A DNA stretch of 64,000 nt from Sphingomonas daechungensis (GCF_014489495.1 NZ_CP060780.1:2429001-2493000); one strand, 5' to 3'. Shown: positions 17,135-26,372, numbered from the stretch's first letter. Notes: generated by a model not told the origin, from the sequence alone. Translations and numbers: made by a program.

Positions 17135-17557
17135 ATGTTCAGCGAATTCCGGGACTTCATCGCACGCGGCAACGTGCTCGACCTCGCCGTAGCCGTCATC
17201 ATCGGAGCTGCATTCGGAACGATCGCCACCAGCCTGACGGGCGACATCATCATGCCGATCGTCGGCGCGATCTTCGGCGGGCTCGACTTTTCCAGCCATT
17301 TCATCGTGCTCGGCCAGATCCCGGCGGACTACGGCGGCTCGGTGACCGATTACGCCGCGCTCAAGAAAGCGGGGATCCCAGTCTTGGGCTGGGGCGAGTT
17401 TGTCACGGTCGTCATCAACTTCGTCATCCTCGCCTTCATCATCTTCCTGCTTGTTCGAACCGCGAACAAAGTGATGAAGAAGGCCGAGGACGCGCCTGCC
17501 GGCCCGACGGAGGTCGACCTGCTCACGGAGATTCGGGACGAGCTGAAAAAGCGCTAG
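17135..17557 (+). CDS. mscL: large-conductance mechanosensitive channel
   Basis: A complete 140-residue MscL. FRDFIARGNVLDLAVAVIIG is the N-terminal helix plus TM1 pore-lining segment, with the GAAFGTIATSL gate region; TM2 is FVTVVINFVILAFIIFLLVR, and the C-terminal bundle ends LLTEIRDELKKR. It forms a pentamer that opens on hypo-osmotic shock. GGAGAACC lies before the start. The divergent partner is lemA, about 140 bp away. Confidence 0.97.
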   Translation: MFSEFRDFIARGNVLDLAVAVIIGAAFGTIATSLTGDIIMPIVGAIFGGLDFSSHFIVLGQIPADYGGSVTDYAALKKAGIPVLGWGEFVTVVINFVILAFIIFLLVRTANKVMKKAEDAPAGPTEVDLLTEIRDELKKR

Positions 17558-17560
17558 GCT

Positions 17561-17674
17561 TTGTTCTGGTTAGTCATCTTTGCGGGCGTCTTCGTGGTGC
17601 TGCTCGCGTCATGGAGCCGCAAGCAAAAGCAGGGGCAGCGGTCGCGGGAATCCGCACTCACTTCCCGCGCATAG
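17561..17674 (+). CDS. possible 37-residue single-helix membrane peptide
   Basis: A TTG 3 bp after the mscL stop opens a frame reading FWLVIFAGVFVVLLASWSRK, then basic and polar residues, and stops at 17674. A hydrophobic helix followed by a Lys/Arg-rich tail is the usual design of small membrane proteins. It overlaps the start of the next gene in another frame and has no good ribosome-binding site, so it may be a chance frame or part of a broken gene. Confidence 0.25.
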   Translation: MFWLVIFAGVFVVLLASWSRKQKQGQRSRESALTSRA

Positions 17675-18012
17675 CCCGGTTGCGTCTGATTGCGGCATGC
17701 CCCGGCCTCGACGGCATCCTCCAGGAAACCGAGCTACGAATGCTCTTCGACTGGATCCTGCTGCAGCTCTACGGGCGGACCCACACGTCGAGTTTTGGCG
17801 ACCTCATGCAATGGACCATCGAGCATGGCGAAGGCGAAAGCCTCCAGCTGATGTCTGAGGTCACGCGCGACGCGGTCGACCGTCTTCCGGCGCCAGCCTT
17901 GCAGGTGATCGACGGCTGCGAAGGACGTGTCGTCGCAGCCGTAATCATCGACCAGGCATTGAGCGAGACCGGGCGCAACATCGCGCCCGAACTCAACCAG
18001 AAATACGTGTGA
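17611..18012 (+). CDS. conserved-looking hypothetical protein
   Basis: The 133-residue intact frame starts at ATG 17611 and ends one base before the convergent amidohydrolase stop. The codon pattern is coding-like, but I recognise no family. The interior LRMLFDWILLQLYGRTH and RDAVDRLPAPALQVIDGCEG suggest a small alpha/beta cytoplasmic protein without signal peptide. The N-terminus overlaps a short hydrophobic frame, so the true start could be further downstream, for example at the methionine of RMLFDW. Confidence 0.5.
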   Translation: MEPQAKAGAAVAGIRTHFPRIARLRLIAACPGLDGILQETELRMLFDWILLQLYGRTHTSSFGDLMQWTIEHGEGESLQLMSEVTRDAVDRLPAPALQVIDGCEGRVVAAVIIDQALSETGRNIAPELNQKYV

Positions 18013-20046
18013 CTATTTTGGACGGCCGTTGAAGCCCGCCTCCGCTCGCAACGCGTCGGCATCCATCAGGACACCGTCGCTCATCACCTGATTAACGTGA
18101 CGTAGGTCGCCGATGCGCTCCGACGGATCGCCATCGACGAGTACCAGATCGGCTTCCTTGCCGACGGTGATCGAACCAGTGCGGTTGTCAGCTTTCACAT
18201 TCCGGGCCGCGTTGATGGTCGCGGTCGCAAGCGCCTGTCCCGGCGTCATGCCGCCGTCGACATAGAGTTCGAGCTCTCGCACCAGCTCCATGCCGTAGCC
18301 GTCGGTGCCGGCGACGATCGGCGCCCCGGCCGCGCGGAGCCTGTTCACGTAGACCCCCATTTTCTTGACGCTTGCCTCGGCATCGGCGCGAGTCATGCCC
18401 TCCGGATAGGGGATGGGCCCCGACTTGAAGCCGCGCTCGGTCGCTGCCGGCAGCGTTCCGACATATGCGGTATACGCCGGCTGGATCTGCCCCGCATTGG
18501 CAAGCAGCACGCCTTCGACGACCACCAGGGTCGGGTCGAGCGCAATCTTCTTCTCTGCCATGGTCTTGATCACCGTCTTCATCGGCTCGGCATCGAGGTC
18601 GACGTCCTTGAAGTACTGGCCCGGCCCGGTCATCCGCGCGGTCGTGTTCGACTTCGCGACGATTGCGTCCGGCATCGCCTGCATCGTTCCGAAGTAAATG
18701 TGGGTGATTTCGTCATAGCCGGCGTTGATCGCATCCAGCGTCCGCATTCCGGCGGGGATGTGGCCGTGGACGTGAAGCCCCAGCTCATGGGCCAGCTTCG
18801 CAGCGGGAGGGATCCAGGCCGGATTCATCGATGTGTAGAACTTCACGCCGGTCAGGCCGGCGTCGTGAATCTTCCGGACGGCCGCGAGAGTCTCTTCGAG
18901 GCTGCCAACCGCCATGCTTCCCTGCGCGGCGAGCGGCCCTTTCTGGTCGACAATGACGGAATCGAAGCATTCGGGCGCCAGCAGCTTGCCGTTCGACCGC
19001 CGTTCGCGCTGCGACACCTGAAGCTCCAGCGGCCCACCGGGATTGCGGCAGGACGTCACGCCGAGCGCGAGCTCGCTAACCGCCGTGAAGTCGTCCGAAA
19101 CGTGCATGTGGCTGTCCCACAGGCCGGGAACTAAGGTCTTCCCCGCACCGTCGATCACGCGCGTTCCCGCGGGCAAGGACGCCGGAACCGCGCCGACGCT
19201 GACGATCTTGCCGCCGGAAGTCAGGACGTTCTGGTTGGCCACGAACGTCTCGCCGAGCGAGTCATAGACCTGCACATTCTTGAACAGCACGGGCCGCTTG
19301 GCGTCGGCGGTCAGGAACTTCGCTGCTGTTGCCGGGGCCAGACCGGCGATCGCCGCATCCTGCGCCGCCTGCATCCTGTCCATGTTGGCCTCATAGCCTT
19401 CCGGCAGAAGCGTCAAGCCGACGAGCGCTCCGAAGAACTTGCCGTCGGACGTCCATACTGGCGTCGGGGTCTGAGTCGTGCCGCGCAGAAGCTGGAGCTC
19501 AACCTTCCTCTTTCCCTGCGGCCCCTCGACCTCAAGCTCGGAAATCTTGGTCAGCGTCGCCTTGCCCGAGGGCAGGAGCGGCAGGCCAGCTTCGCCAGCC
19601 GCGAGGATGCGGTCGATCTGCGGCGCGAAGGACAGGAACGTCCCGCCTTGCGGAAGATAATAAGCGGCACTCGTATAGGGCGCGCTGCCCTTGTCGACCG
19701 GGCTGGTCCAGGCTGCCTGCCCGCCGCTCACGGCATAGTTTTCCGCCGCGTCGCCACTTGGCGTCACGCCGCGGATGACGATCTCGCTCGGCATGTTGTC
19801 CGAACCGAAGCGGAAGGTTTCGTCTGTCTCGAAAATCAGTCCGCGCAGCAGAATCGACTGCCGAAACGCCATCCGCCCATCGGGGAGTTTCCACGCATAT
19901 TCGTCGCCATGCTTGCCGGCCGAGGAAATCACCACGTAGTGCGCAGCGTCCTTTGGCGGCACGAGCAGCTGATCCTTTGGCGTCGGAGCGGCAATGGCGG
20001 CTGGCGCGGACGCGACCAGCAAAGCGGAAAGAATCGTATGGCGCAC
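18013..20046 (-). CDS. exported metal-dependent amidohydrolase (imidazolonepropionase-like)
   Basis: GTG 20046 begins a signal peptide (RHTILSALLVASAPAAIAAP). An unusual N-terminal domain of about 240 residues precedes the amidohydrolase barrel. The barrel carries the metal ligands WDSHMHV, a carboxylated-lysine candidate in TGVKFYTS, HVHGHIP, DEITHIYFG and the aspartate in IVAGTDGYG. The C-terminal beta-sandwich includes GSITVGKEADLVLVDGDP. Members are periplasmic peptidases or lactonases of uncertain substrate. At about 677 residues it is longer than typical members because of the N-terminal domain. The frame is intact. Confidence 0.85.
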   Translation of the reverse strand: MRHTILSALLVASAPAAIAAPTPKDQLLVPPKDAAHYVVISSAGKHGDEYAWKLPDGRMAFRQSILLRGLIFETDETFRFGSDNMPSEIVIRGVTPSGDAAENYAVSGGQAAWTSPVDKGSAPYTSAAYYLPQGGTFLSFAPQIDRILAAGEAGLPLLPSGKATLTKISELEVEGPQGKRKVELQLLRGTTQTPTPVWTSDGKFFGALVGLTLLPEGYEANMDRMQAAQDAAIAGLAPATAAKFLTADAKRPVLFKNVQVYDSLGETFVANQNVLTSGGKIVSVGAVPASLPAGTRVIDGAGKTLVPGLWDSHMHVSDDFTAVSELALGVTSCRNPGGPLELQVSQRERRSNGKLLAPECFDSVIVDQKGPLAAQGSMAVGSLEETLAAVRKIHDAGLTGVKFYTSMNPAWIPPAAKLAHELGLHVHGHIPAGMRTLDAINAGYDEITHIYFGTMQAMPDAIVAKSNTTARMTGPGQYFKDVDLDAEPMKTVIKTMAEKKIALDPTLVVVEGVLLANAGQIQPAYTAYVGTLPAATERGFKSGPIPYPEGMTRADAEASVKKMGVYVNRLRAAGAPIVAGTDGYGMELVRELELYVDGGMTPGQALATATINAARNVKADNRTGSITVGKEADLVLVDGDPSERIGDLRHVNQVMSDGVLMDADALRAEAGFNGRPK

Positions 20047-20123
20047 GGTGAACCCCCTAGTTCGAAGGGGGCGCACCGTAAGGCGCAAACGGGCCGAGGC
20101 AAATCGCGTTCGACGAACGCGGC

Positions 20124-20998
20124 TTACTGCAGACGGACGAGCGCCTCCGGGATCTTGCTCGACCCGGGGCCGACTTCCCAATGGACCTGCTTGCCGAGCG
20201 CGTGCGGCGACGTGCCGTCCTCGCTGTTGTTGGTCGCAATCTCACCGTCGGTGACGATGGTAAAGCGGCCCTGCGCCCTGGACACCGGACCGTCCTTCAT
20301 CTGGCTCGCGGCGGCGGCGCCGGCGCGAGCCCGAGCGGCCCTGCCCCACCAGTGAAAGCAGGCGCGTTGACGAACACAGAACCGTCGGCGCGTCGCCGGA
20401 TCGCGATGAAGGGAATGATTACGTCATTGTCGGGCAGAGCGGGGAAGACGAAGTCCTGCGTCGCGCGCCCTTCGAAATGATAGTCGACGTCATAGACGCC
20501 CTTTCCGCGATAGGTGACGGAGCGATATCCGGCATATTTGCCGAGCTTGGTTGCGAAGGCTCTGGCGGACTCGTCGTCGAACCCTGGAAGGCCGAACATC
20601 TTCGCCATGTTCTCGGCGTCTTCGCGCTTGGATTTCACGCGCTCGGCCGATTGCTTTTCGTATTCGCCCTTAGCCTTGGCAAGCTCGGCCGCAGTGCAGG
20701 GGCGCACTGAATCTTCGCCCGGAGGCGGCTCTTCCGTGACCTGCATGGACCCCTGAACCGAGGTTAGCACCCGCGTGCTCCCGTCCTTGTGGCAGCGCAG
20801 AAATTCGTTTTTCCACGGCTCGACCTTGGCCTCCGCATCCGGCGGGGTCTGGAGGACGATCTCGCCCTTGTAATCAAGGATGAAATTGCCGTCCTTCTTC
20901 AGCGTCAGGTCGGACGCGAATTTGCCCGGGCCCCAAAGGCAGCCGGTCAGCAGTAGCGGCGCGGCCACTGCGAAAATGCGCTTTCCCCAAGTGTGCAT
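20124..20998 (-). CDS. exported lipoprotein of unknown function (frame broken near 20325)
   Basis: Start ATG 20998 follows AAGGGGG. The signal ends in the lipobox LTGC and continues LWGPGKFASDLTLKKDGNFI, DYKGEIVLQ. Three cysteines (LRCHK, RPCTA) and a charged, helix-prone middle (AELAKAKGEYEKQSAERVKS) follow. One missing base near 20325 cuts the frame. Restoring it continues SQMKDGPVSRAQGRFTIVTD, GEIATNNSEDG, HWEVGPGSSKIPEALVRLQ and a stop at 20124, which explains the otherwise empty stretch before the next gene. I recognise a sphingomonad family but no function. Confidence 0.75.
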
Positions 20999-21035
20999 GG
21001 CGTACCCCCTTGCAAGGACGCTAGCCAACCATTCT

Positions 21036-21110
21036 CGTCATTGCGAGCGTGGCGAAGCAATCCAGACGTTGGCTGCATTGCCGCGTCGCCTGCGGCTCCT
21101 CGCAATGACG
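21036..21110. repeat. palindromic intergenic repeat, family B, copy 2
   Basis: A 75-bp element beginning CGTCATTGCGAGCGTGGCGA and ending CTCCTCGCAATGACGG, the same boundaries and arm order as the copy at 16313-16387. It lies between the tmRNA terminator and the lipoprotein gene, with no coding overlap. Confidence 0.85.
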
Positions 21111-21121
21111 GAAAGGAAAGT

Positions 21122-21149
21122 GGGGAGCTTCTGTTGCCCGGTGCTCCCC
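21122..21149 (-). terminator. tmRNA terminator
   Basis: GGGGAGC and GCTCCCC form a 7-bp stem, and on the minus strand the sequence continues ACTTTCCTTTCC. The loop contains a 16-nt sequence (positions 21128-21143) that is repeated exactly at 21166-21181 in the 3' part of the tmRNA. Confidence 0.65.
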
Positions 21150-21159
21150 GTACCGCTGG

Positions 21160-21500
21160 AATCCCCTTCTGTTGCCCGGTGGGGTCCGACCGCGCTTTTG
21201 TCTTTGTAACTTAGACCGTTAGGCCGTCAGTTACGCAGCAATTGCGAGCGCCTCGTTATCGTTGGCACTTGTGTGAATGAGCCGTCACGGTGGCATCCAT
21301 ACCGATCGGCAACCGCGTCTTTATTACACTCGTCGATCCTATTTCGCCCCCGTCAGCAACCGCCGGATTTCGCCCGGTTGGCGGCTGGTGGTGGAGGCGC
21401 CGGGGTACTGCCCCCGGGTCCGAAGTGTCTATTCCACGCGACAGTCTACCGACATAGCCGGGTTGCCCCGGCAGGGACCAAGATAGGGATTTCGGAACCT
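21160..21500 (-). ncRNA. ssrA: permuted two-piece tmRNA (alphaproteobacterial ssrA)
   Basis: The minus strand contains every landmark of a circularly permuted tmRNA. The acceptor piece ends CGCCTCCACCA at 21389, and a 37-nt loop is removed in maturation. The coding piece starts at 21351 with GGGGGCGAAATAGGATCGAC, whose first seven bases pair with CGCCTCC to form the acceptor stem. The tag frame at 21266-21231 reads GCC AAC GAT..GCG TAA, giving ANDNEALAIAA and stop, a sphingomonad-type proteolysis tag. It rescues stalled ribosomes with SmpB. The outer boundaries are estimates; the landmarks are exact. Confidence 0.95.
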
Positions 21501-21572
21501 CGGGACAAGTTTGCATGGGTTTTGCAGCGTTGCTATGCGTGACCCGATACAGAACGCCTTTGGGGTAAGTCG

Positions 21573-21854
21573 ATGAAGAAGCTTGGTTTTCTGCTTGTTG
21601 GGACCGCGTCGCTGGCTCTCGCCGCGTGCGGCAGCAAGGACTCGGACACGCTGAACGAAGCCGAGGCCGCGAATGTCGAGGCGAACGCGCTCAACGATCT
21701 CGCCGCCAATGCCGCCAATGCGGAGATGGAAGCGCTCGGCAACCAGCAGCAGCAGCTCGATGCCGAGAATGCGGCCAACGCAACGGTCCCTGAGACGGTG
21801 GACGGCAACCTGACCAGCCCGTCGAAGGTCGAGGACGACGTTCAGGGCATGTAA
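21573..21854 (+). CDS. small Ala/Asn-rich lipoprotein
   Basis: The lipoprotein has 93 residues with signal MKKLGFLLVGTASLALAAC (lipobox LAAC). The mature part is low in complexity: EAANVEANALNDLAANAANA, then EMEALGNQQQQLDAEN, likely a short alpha-helix or coiled segment anchored to a membrane. It resembles Lpp-like or entericidin-like small lipoproteins in layout only. It is divergent from tmRNA and ends in a strong terminator. Confidence 0.75.
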   Translation: MKKLGFLLVGTASLALAACGSKDSDTLNEAEAANVEANALNDLAANAANAEMEALGNQQQQLDAENAANATVPETVDGNLTSPSKVEDDVQGM

Positions 21855-21875
21855 TCGCCCACGATGGAATGGCTG

Positions 21876-21911
21876 AGGCCGTCGTCCCTGCGGGCGGCGG
21901 CCTTTTTCTTT
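21876..21911 (+). terminator. intrinsic terminator after small lipoprotein
   Basis: AGGCCGTCGTCCC, loop TGC, GGGCGGCGGCCT, followed by TTTTCTTT. The stem has about 11 pairs with one bulge. Confidence 0.85.
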
Positions 21912-21939
21912 GCTCCGCGCACGCCTAGGTCGCTTGGTG

Positions 21940-22682
21940 ATGAGCGATGACGCCATACCCGCCGCGACCGTGATCATCGTTCGCGAGAACGGCGAGCAAG
22001 TGCCCGAGATCCTGATGGTGGAGCGCGCCGCGGGGATGGCCTTCGCCGGCGGTGCCTGGGTCTTCCCCGGCGGGCGCATCGACGAAGCGGACCGCACGCT
22101 CGGTGACCGTTTCGCCTTTGATGGCGCCGCCAGGATCGCCGCAGTCCGCGAGGCCCTCGAAGAAACCGCGATTCCGGTAGGACTTACACCGGTTCCTTCC
22201 AGCGATCTCTCGGCCGGTTTGCAGCGCGAATTGCTCGCCGGCCGGGCACTCGAGGATCTCACCGGGGAGCACGGTCTGAACCTGTCCCTAGATGCCCTGA
22301 CGCCACTCGCCAGGTGGGTGCCCCGCTTCCATGCCACCCGGCGCTTCGACACCTTGTTTTATGTTGCGCGCGCACCGGACGGCGACTGGCAGCCCAACGT
22401 GCTGGAGCACGAATGCGCGGGCGCGCACTGGACCACCGCCGCCAATGCCCTGGACCGCGACAGCCGCGGTGAAATTCAGCTGATCTTTCCGACCCGTCGT
22501 ACGCTTGAGCGGCTAGCGCAGCATTCCAGCTTCGACGAGATCGTCGCCGACGCCGGATCGCACGCCATCGAACCGATCAGCCCGTGGGTCGAAGAAATCG
22601 ACGGGAAAGGTTCATCACGATCCCCGAGGGCATCGGATTCCCGGTCACGCGGGAAAAGCTCGAGGGTCTCTGGCGCGGCTAG
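21940..22682 (+). CDS. NUDIX hydrolase, NUDT7/19-like (frame broken near 22610)
   Basis: Starts MSDDAIPAATVIIVRENG at ATG 21940. A long NUDIX box with insertion is visible: FPGGRIDEADR, about 20 residues, AAVREALEETAIP. The WVPRFHATRRFDTLFYVAR stretch matches the peroxisomal CoA-diphosphatase-like group (NUDT19). One missing base in EIDGKRFITIPEGIGF breaks the frame; repair ends LEGLWRG at 22682 with 247 residues. The reaction is probably hydrolysis of CoA esters or nucleoside diphosphates. It converges with the SWIB gene. Confidence 0.85.
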
Positions 22683-22731
22683 CGGCCGGACGGTCGCTGC
22701 GATCTCTTCCGAGTCGCGTGCTCGTCACAAT

Positions 22732-22765
22732 AAAAAGGGGACCCACAGTCGCCTGCGAGTCCCCT
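22732..22765 (-). terminator. terminator of the SWIB gene
   Basis: GGGGAC and GTCCCC pair around a loop that contains a second short stem. On the minus strand the stem is followed by TTTTTA, so it terminates the SWIB transcript. It may also help stop the convergent NUDIX message. Confidence 0.75.
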
Positions 22766-22787
22766 GTTCGCCTCAAGGGCGACGCTT

Positions 22788-23060
22788 CTACTTCAGGTGG
22801 TTCGAAAGGTGCTTATTCATTTCGAACATCGTCACGCGGTCCTTGCCAAAGACCTTGCGAAGCTTGTCGTCAGCGACGATTTCCCGCTTGTTCTGAGGGT
22901 TTTGCAGGTTGTTCTTGCGAATGTGATCCCACACCTTCGAGACAACCTGGCTGCGCGGAAGCGGATCGCTACCGGTGATTGCAGCGAGATCCGCTGAAGG
23001 CTGAACCGGCCTCGCCAGTCCGCCGCCTGCTTTCCGCCCCGACCCTGATTTTTCTGCCAT
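22788..23060 (-). CDS. SWIB/MDM2-domain protein
   Basis: Start ATG 23060 follows GGAGGGCCGTT. The 90-residue protein has a basic Gly-rich N-terminus (SGSGRKAGGGLARPV) and a SWIB fold: DPLPRSQVVSKVWDHIRKNN, LQNPQNKREIVADDKLRKVF, RVTMFEMNKHLSNHLK. Stand-alone SWIB proteins occur in Chlamydia, sphingomonads and other bacteria, where they are thought to bind chromatin or topoisomerase. The frame is complete and has its own terminator. Confidence 0.92.
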   Translation of the reverse strand: MAEKSGSGRKAGGGLARPVQPSADLAAITGSDPLPRSQVVSKVWDHIRKNNLQNPQNKREIVADDKLRKVFGKDRVTMFEMNKHLSNHLK

Positions 23061-23143
23061 AACGGCCCTCCTGTTGTTCTCTGATTGATAGAGCGGAAAG
23101 AGTCGCTCTTGGCAATGCGTTTTCAGAGGGAAACTCGGCGATT

Positions 23144-23946
23144 TTACAGTCGGAACGGAACGACTCGGTTCAGGACGTCGTGACCGATGTCCGCGCGCCC
23201 TCCGAATGGCACTCCGGATCGCTTGCACCACTCATGCACGATCGCGACTTCGTCACGCCCGAAATCGGGGTCGTTGTCGGGGATATCCCCCACTCTCCCG
23301 AGCCGCAGACGCGCCACCTTCCGGATGTTCGCGCTGCCCGTCACATGGAACATCGTGCGGTCAATGCGATAGTGATGCTCGCTCACATCCTCGATAAGCA
23401 AATCGACGCCTGTGAAGTCCGGTTCGAGCACCGTGCCGAGCAGGGCCGCGAGCACGGTCAGATTGAATGCCATCGCTGGAGACTGGAGGTCGGGCTCCAG
23501 CGCTGACGGGTCGCGATTGACGATCCAGTCGAGCGCCCGGCTTACCGCCACTTCACCCCCTCGCGCATCAGGTCCTGCGGCATCGGCCCCCAGGCTACGT
23601 TCAGTCCGGCCTTGTGAAATCCCGCGTGGAGAAATCCCGCGTCGCTGTAGCCCATGTACAGTTTCGAACGCGCCGCATCGGGGAGATGCTTGAGCGCGGC
23701 CTCCGCGATCCGGTTCGATCCGTAGCCGCCGCGCGCGAACCAGACCGCGCCGAACTCCGGATCCTTCATCACCTCGATCAGCGCCGACAGACGCTGGTCG
23801 TCGGTCCCCGCGAAATGCCCGTCCGACAGGAAGCATTGCGGATGGATGGCAAGCTCGCAGTCGCCGCGCTTGGCAACCAGCGCTTCAAGTCGCTCCGCGG
23901 CCTCGCGCGACAGCGTGCAGCTCGGAGCAACGACGGCAATCTTCAT
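23144..23946 (-). CDS. ldcA: LD-carboxypeptidase, S66 family (frame broken near 23558)
   Basis: LdcA removes the terminal D-alanine from muropeptide tetrapeptides in the cytoplasm during wall recycling. The first 133 residues include the oxyanion loop RGGYGSNR and the nucleophile Ser101 in MGYSDAGFLHAGF. A missing G in the run at 23556-23560 breaks the frame; repaired, MREGGEVAVSRALDW leads to LLIEDVSEHHYRIDR (catalytic glutamate) and DIGHDV (catalytic histidine). The repaired length of 267 residues is slightly short for the family. A Mur ligase and a D-aminoacylase-like gene follow on the opposite strand. Confidence 0.85.
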
Positions 23947-24056
23947 CCCCGCTGCTTAGGGTGAGACCGCGAGCCTCCGCAATGGGTGGGACGCCGTCGA
24001 CACCTGCAAATGGCGACTTTGGGCGGAGAACGGACATTCTGTGGTAGGCTGGCTCG

Positions 24057-24779
24057 ATGAGTAGCCGCCGAAAGAGCGTACTGGTCGTTCTGACTGTGGC
24101 GGCGATGGCGAGTTGTCGCCCCGGCGAAAGACCCTTCCTTCAAGTCCAGTTCTGTCTCACGGAATCAGCAGGAGCAGACGAACTTAAGCGTGTGCTTCGG
24201 CAAATCGCCCGCGACGAGGAAATGGAATTCGGAGACCGCAGCGCCGAAACGAACGAGGAACTACGGGCAATGGGGAACAGCCTGGCGCCCGAGGTCGAGC
24301 GATCCTTTCCAATAATCAACGTTTTTGTGCGTCGCGGCGACATCGGAGTGGGAGGTGGGAACGTCGGCCTAGGTCCAAACCAAGTGGCTTTGGGGTTTAG
24401 TCGCGACACTACTGAAGGGCGTCTCTTTGCAAAACGAACGGTTCATCGCCTTCAACAAACGTGGATGCTGGTAAAGGTGCCAAATGATCGGGGCGCGTTC
24501 CCGCTAAAGAATTGCCCCCTGCCGCCTAATGGCAGGTTGAGTTCGAAAGCTGCCATTAGCCTCCAATGCCGCCCACATCTTGGCGGTGGCGTCGTGGGCC
24601 AAGTTGGTGCAGCTTTGGGTCCGACAGGGGGACCTCATGAAGACAAGAATTGCGTTCGCATTGGCCGTCACCGGCCTGCTGTCGTCGTCGGCGCTGGCGC
24701 AAGCGCCCTCCGACTACGATTTGCTGATCGACAACGGCACGATCTACGACGGCATGGGCGGGACGCCGTTCACCGGTGA
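24057..24779 (+). CDS. hypothetical exported lipoprotein (3' end uncertain)
   Basis: ATG 24057 opens a signal ending in a possible lipobox (AAMASC). The mature part has QVQFCLTESAGADELKRVLR, MEFGDRSAETNEELRAMGNS, GGNVGLGPNQVALGFS, TVHRLQQTWMLVKVPNDRGA and FPLKNCPLP. Base composition is less GC-rich than its neighbours. The frame stays open into the start of the next gene, so the real stop is probably near 24540-24600 with a missing base. No family recognised; possible recent acquisition. Confidence 0.45.
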   Translation: MSSRRKSVLVVLTVAAMASCRPGERPFLQVQFCLTESAGADELKRVLRQIARDEEMEFGDRSAETNEELRAMGNSLAPEVERSFPIINVFVRRGDIGVGGGNVGLGPNQVALGFSRDTTEGRLFAKRTVHRLQQTWMLVKVPNDRGAFPLKNCPLPPNGRLSSKAAISLQCRPHLGGGVVGQVGAALGPTGGPHEDKNCVRIGRHRPAVVVGAGASALRLRFADRQRHDLRRHGRDAVHR

Positions 24780-26345
24780 CGTTGCGATCAAGGGTGACAA
24801 GATCGTCTACGTCGGGCCGCAGGCGCCCGGCGCGGCAACGAAGACCATCGACGCCACCGGCATGGCCGTCTCGCCCGGCTTCATCAACATGCTGAGCTGG
24901 GCGGTGGAAAGCCTGATCCAGGATGGCCGCGGCCTCAGCGACACAACGCAGGGCGTTACGCTCGAAGTCTTTGGCGAGGGCGATTCCATGGGTCCGCTCA
25001 ACCCGAAGATGAAGAAGCTCGCCGTGGCGCGGCAAGGCGACATCAAATATCCGATCGAGTGGACGACGCTCGGCGAGTATCTGACCTACCTCACCAGGAA
25101 GGGGATCACGCCCAACGTCGCCTCCTTCATCGGCGCGACCACGGTCCGCATGCACGAACTTGGCGAAGGTGATGTTGACCCGACGCCGGAGCAGTTGGCC
25201 CGCATGCGCGCGCTTGTCCGCGAAGCGATGAAGGAAGGCGCACTCGGGGTCGGCTCGTCGCTGATCTACATGCCGGCCTATTTCGCCGAGACGCCCGAGC
25301 TGATCGCGATCACCGAGGAAGCCGGCAAGTGCGGCGGAATGTACATCAGCCACATGCGCAACGAGGGCTACAAGCTGCTCGAAGCGATCGACGAGCTGAT
25401 CGAGATTTCGCGCAAGTCGGGCGCGCCCGCCGAAATCTACCACTTCAAGCAGGCCGGGGCGGAGAATTGGCCCAAGCTCGACGAGGCGATCGCGCGCGTC
25501 GAAAAGGCCCGTGCCGAGGGCCTGCGGATCACCGCCGACATGTACACCTATCCGGCCGGTGCGACAGGCCTCGACGCGGCCATGCCGGTCTGGGTCCAGG
25601 CAGGTGGGCTGGAACAATGGATTGCGCGGCTGAAGGACCCGGCAACGCGGGCGAAAGTCATCGCGGAGATGAAGGATCCCAAGGCCGATTGGGAGAATCT
25701 CGTGCTGCTTGCCGGAGGTCCCGAGAAGGTGCTGCTCGTCAGCTTCAAGAACCCGAAGCTCAAGCCGCTGACGGGAAAGACCCTCGCCGAGGTCGCGAAG
25801 ATGCGCGGCAAGAGCCCTGAAGAGACCGCAATGGACCTCGTCATCGAGGACGGCAGCCGCGTAGGCACCGTCTATTTCCTGATGAACGAGGACAATGTTC
25901 GCCGCGAGACGGCATTGCCGTGGATGAGCTTCGGCTCCGACGCCGAGTCCCAGGCGCCTGAAGGCGTCTTCCTCAAGTCGAGCACCCACCCCGCGCCTAC
26001 GGCAACTTCACGCGCGCGCTAGGAACCTATGCCCGCGACCAGAAGACCGCACCGCTGGCCGACATGATCCGGCGCATGACCTCCCTCCCGGCGACCAACA
26101 TCGGCATCAAGGGTCGTGGAGTATTGCGCGATGGCTATTATGCCGACGTCGTCATCTTCGACCCCGCCAGGATCCAGGACCATGCGACGTTCGAAAAGCC
26201 GCAGCAGCTGTCGACCGGAGTCCGCGACGTTTTCGTGAACGGCACGCAGGTTCTGAAGAACGGGCAGCACACCGGCGCAAAGCCGGGCCGTTTCGTGCGC
26301 GGGCCGGGCTGGACCGGCTGGGCGGACGGAGGCGCTTGCAAATAA
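24637..26345 (+). CDS. D-aminoacylase-like amidohydrolase, exported (frame broken near 25990)
   Basis: ATG 24637 follows CAGGGGGACC. A signal peptide (MKTRIAFALAVTGLLSSSAL) precedes the composite beta-sandwich/barrel of N-acyl-D-amino-acid deacylases: LLIDNGTIYDGMGG, DATGMAVSPGFIN, GALGVGSSLIYMPAYF, ISHMRNEG, EIYHFKQAG. Restoring one base near 25990 joins LKSSTHPRAYGNFTRALGTY, then IGIKGRGVLRDGYYADVVIF and GVRDVFVNG, 569 residues. The usual first metal-site HxH after PGFID is absent (PGFINMLSWAVE), a feature of this subgroup, so the true substrate and metal content are uncertain. Confidence 0.82.
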
Positions 26346-26372
26346 GCGTCCGCCCAATAGGGCCGTGTGGCA

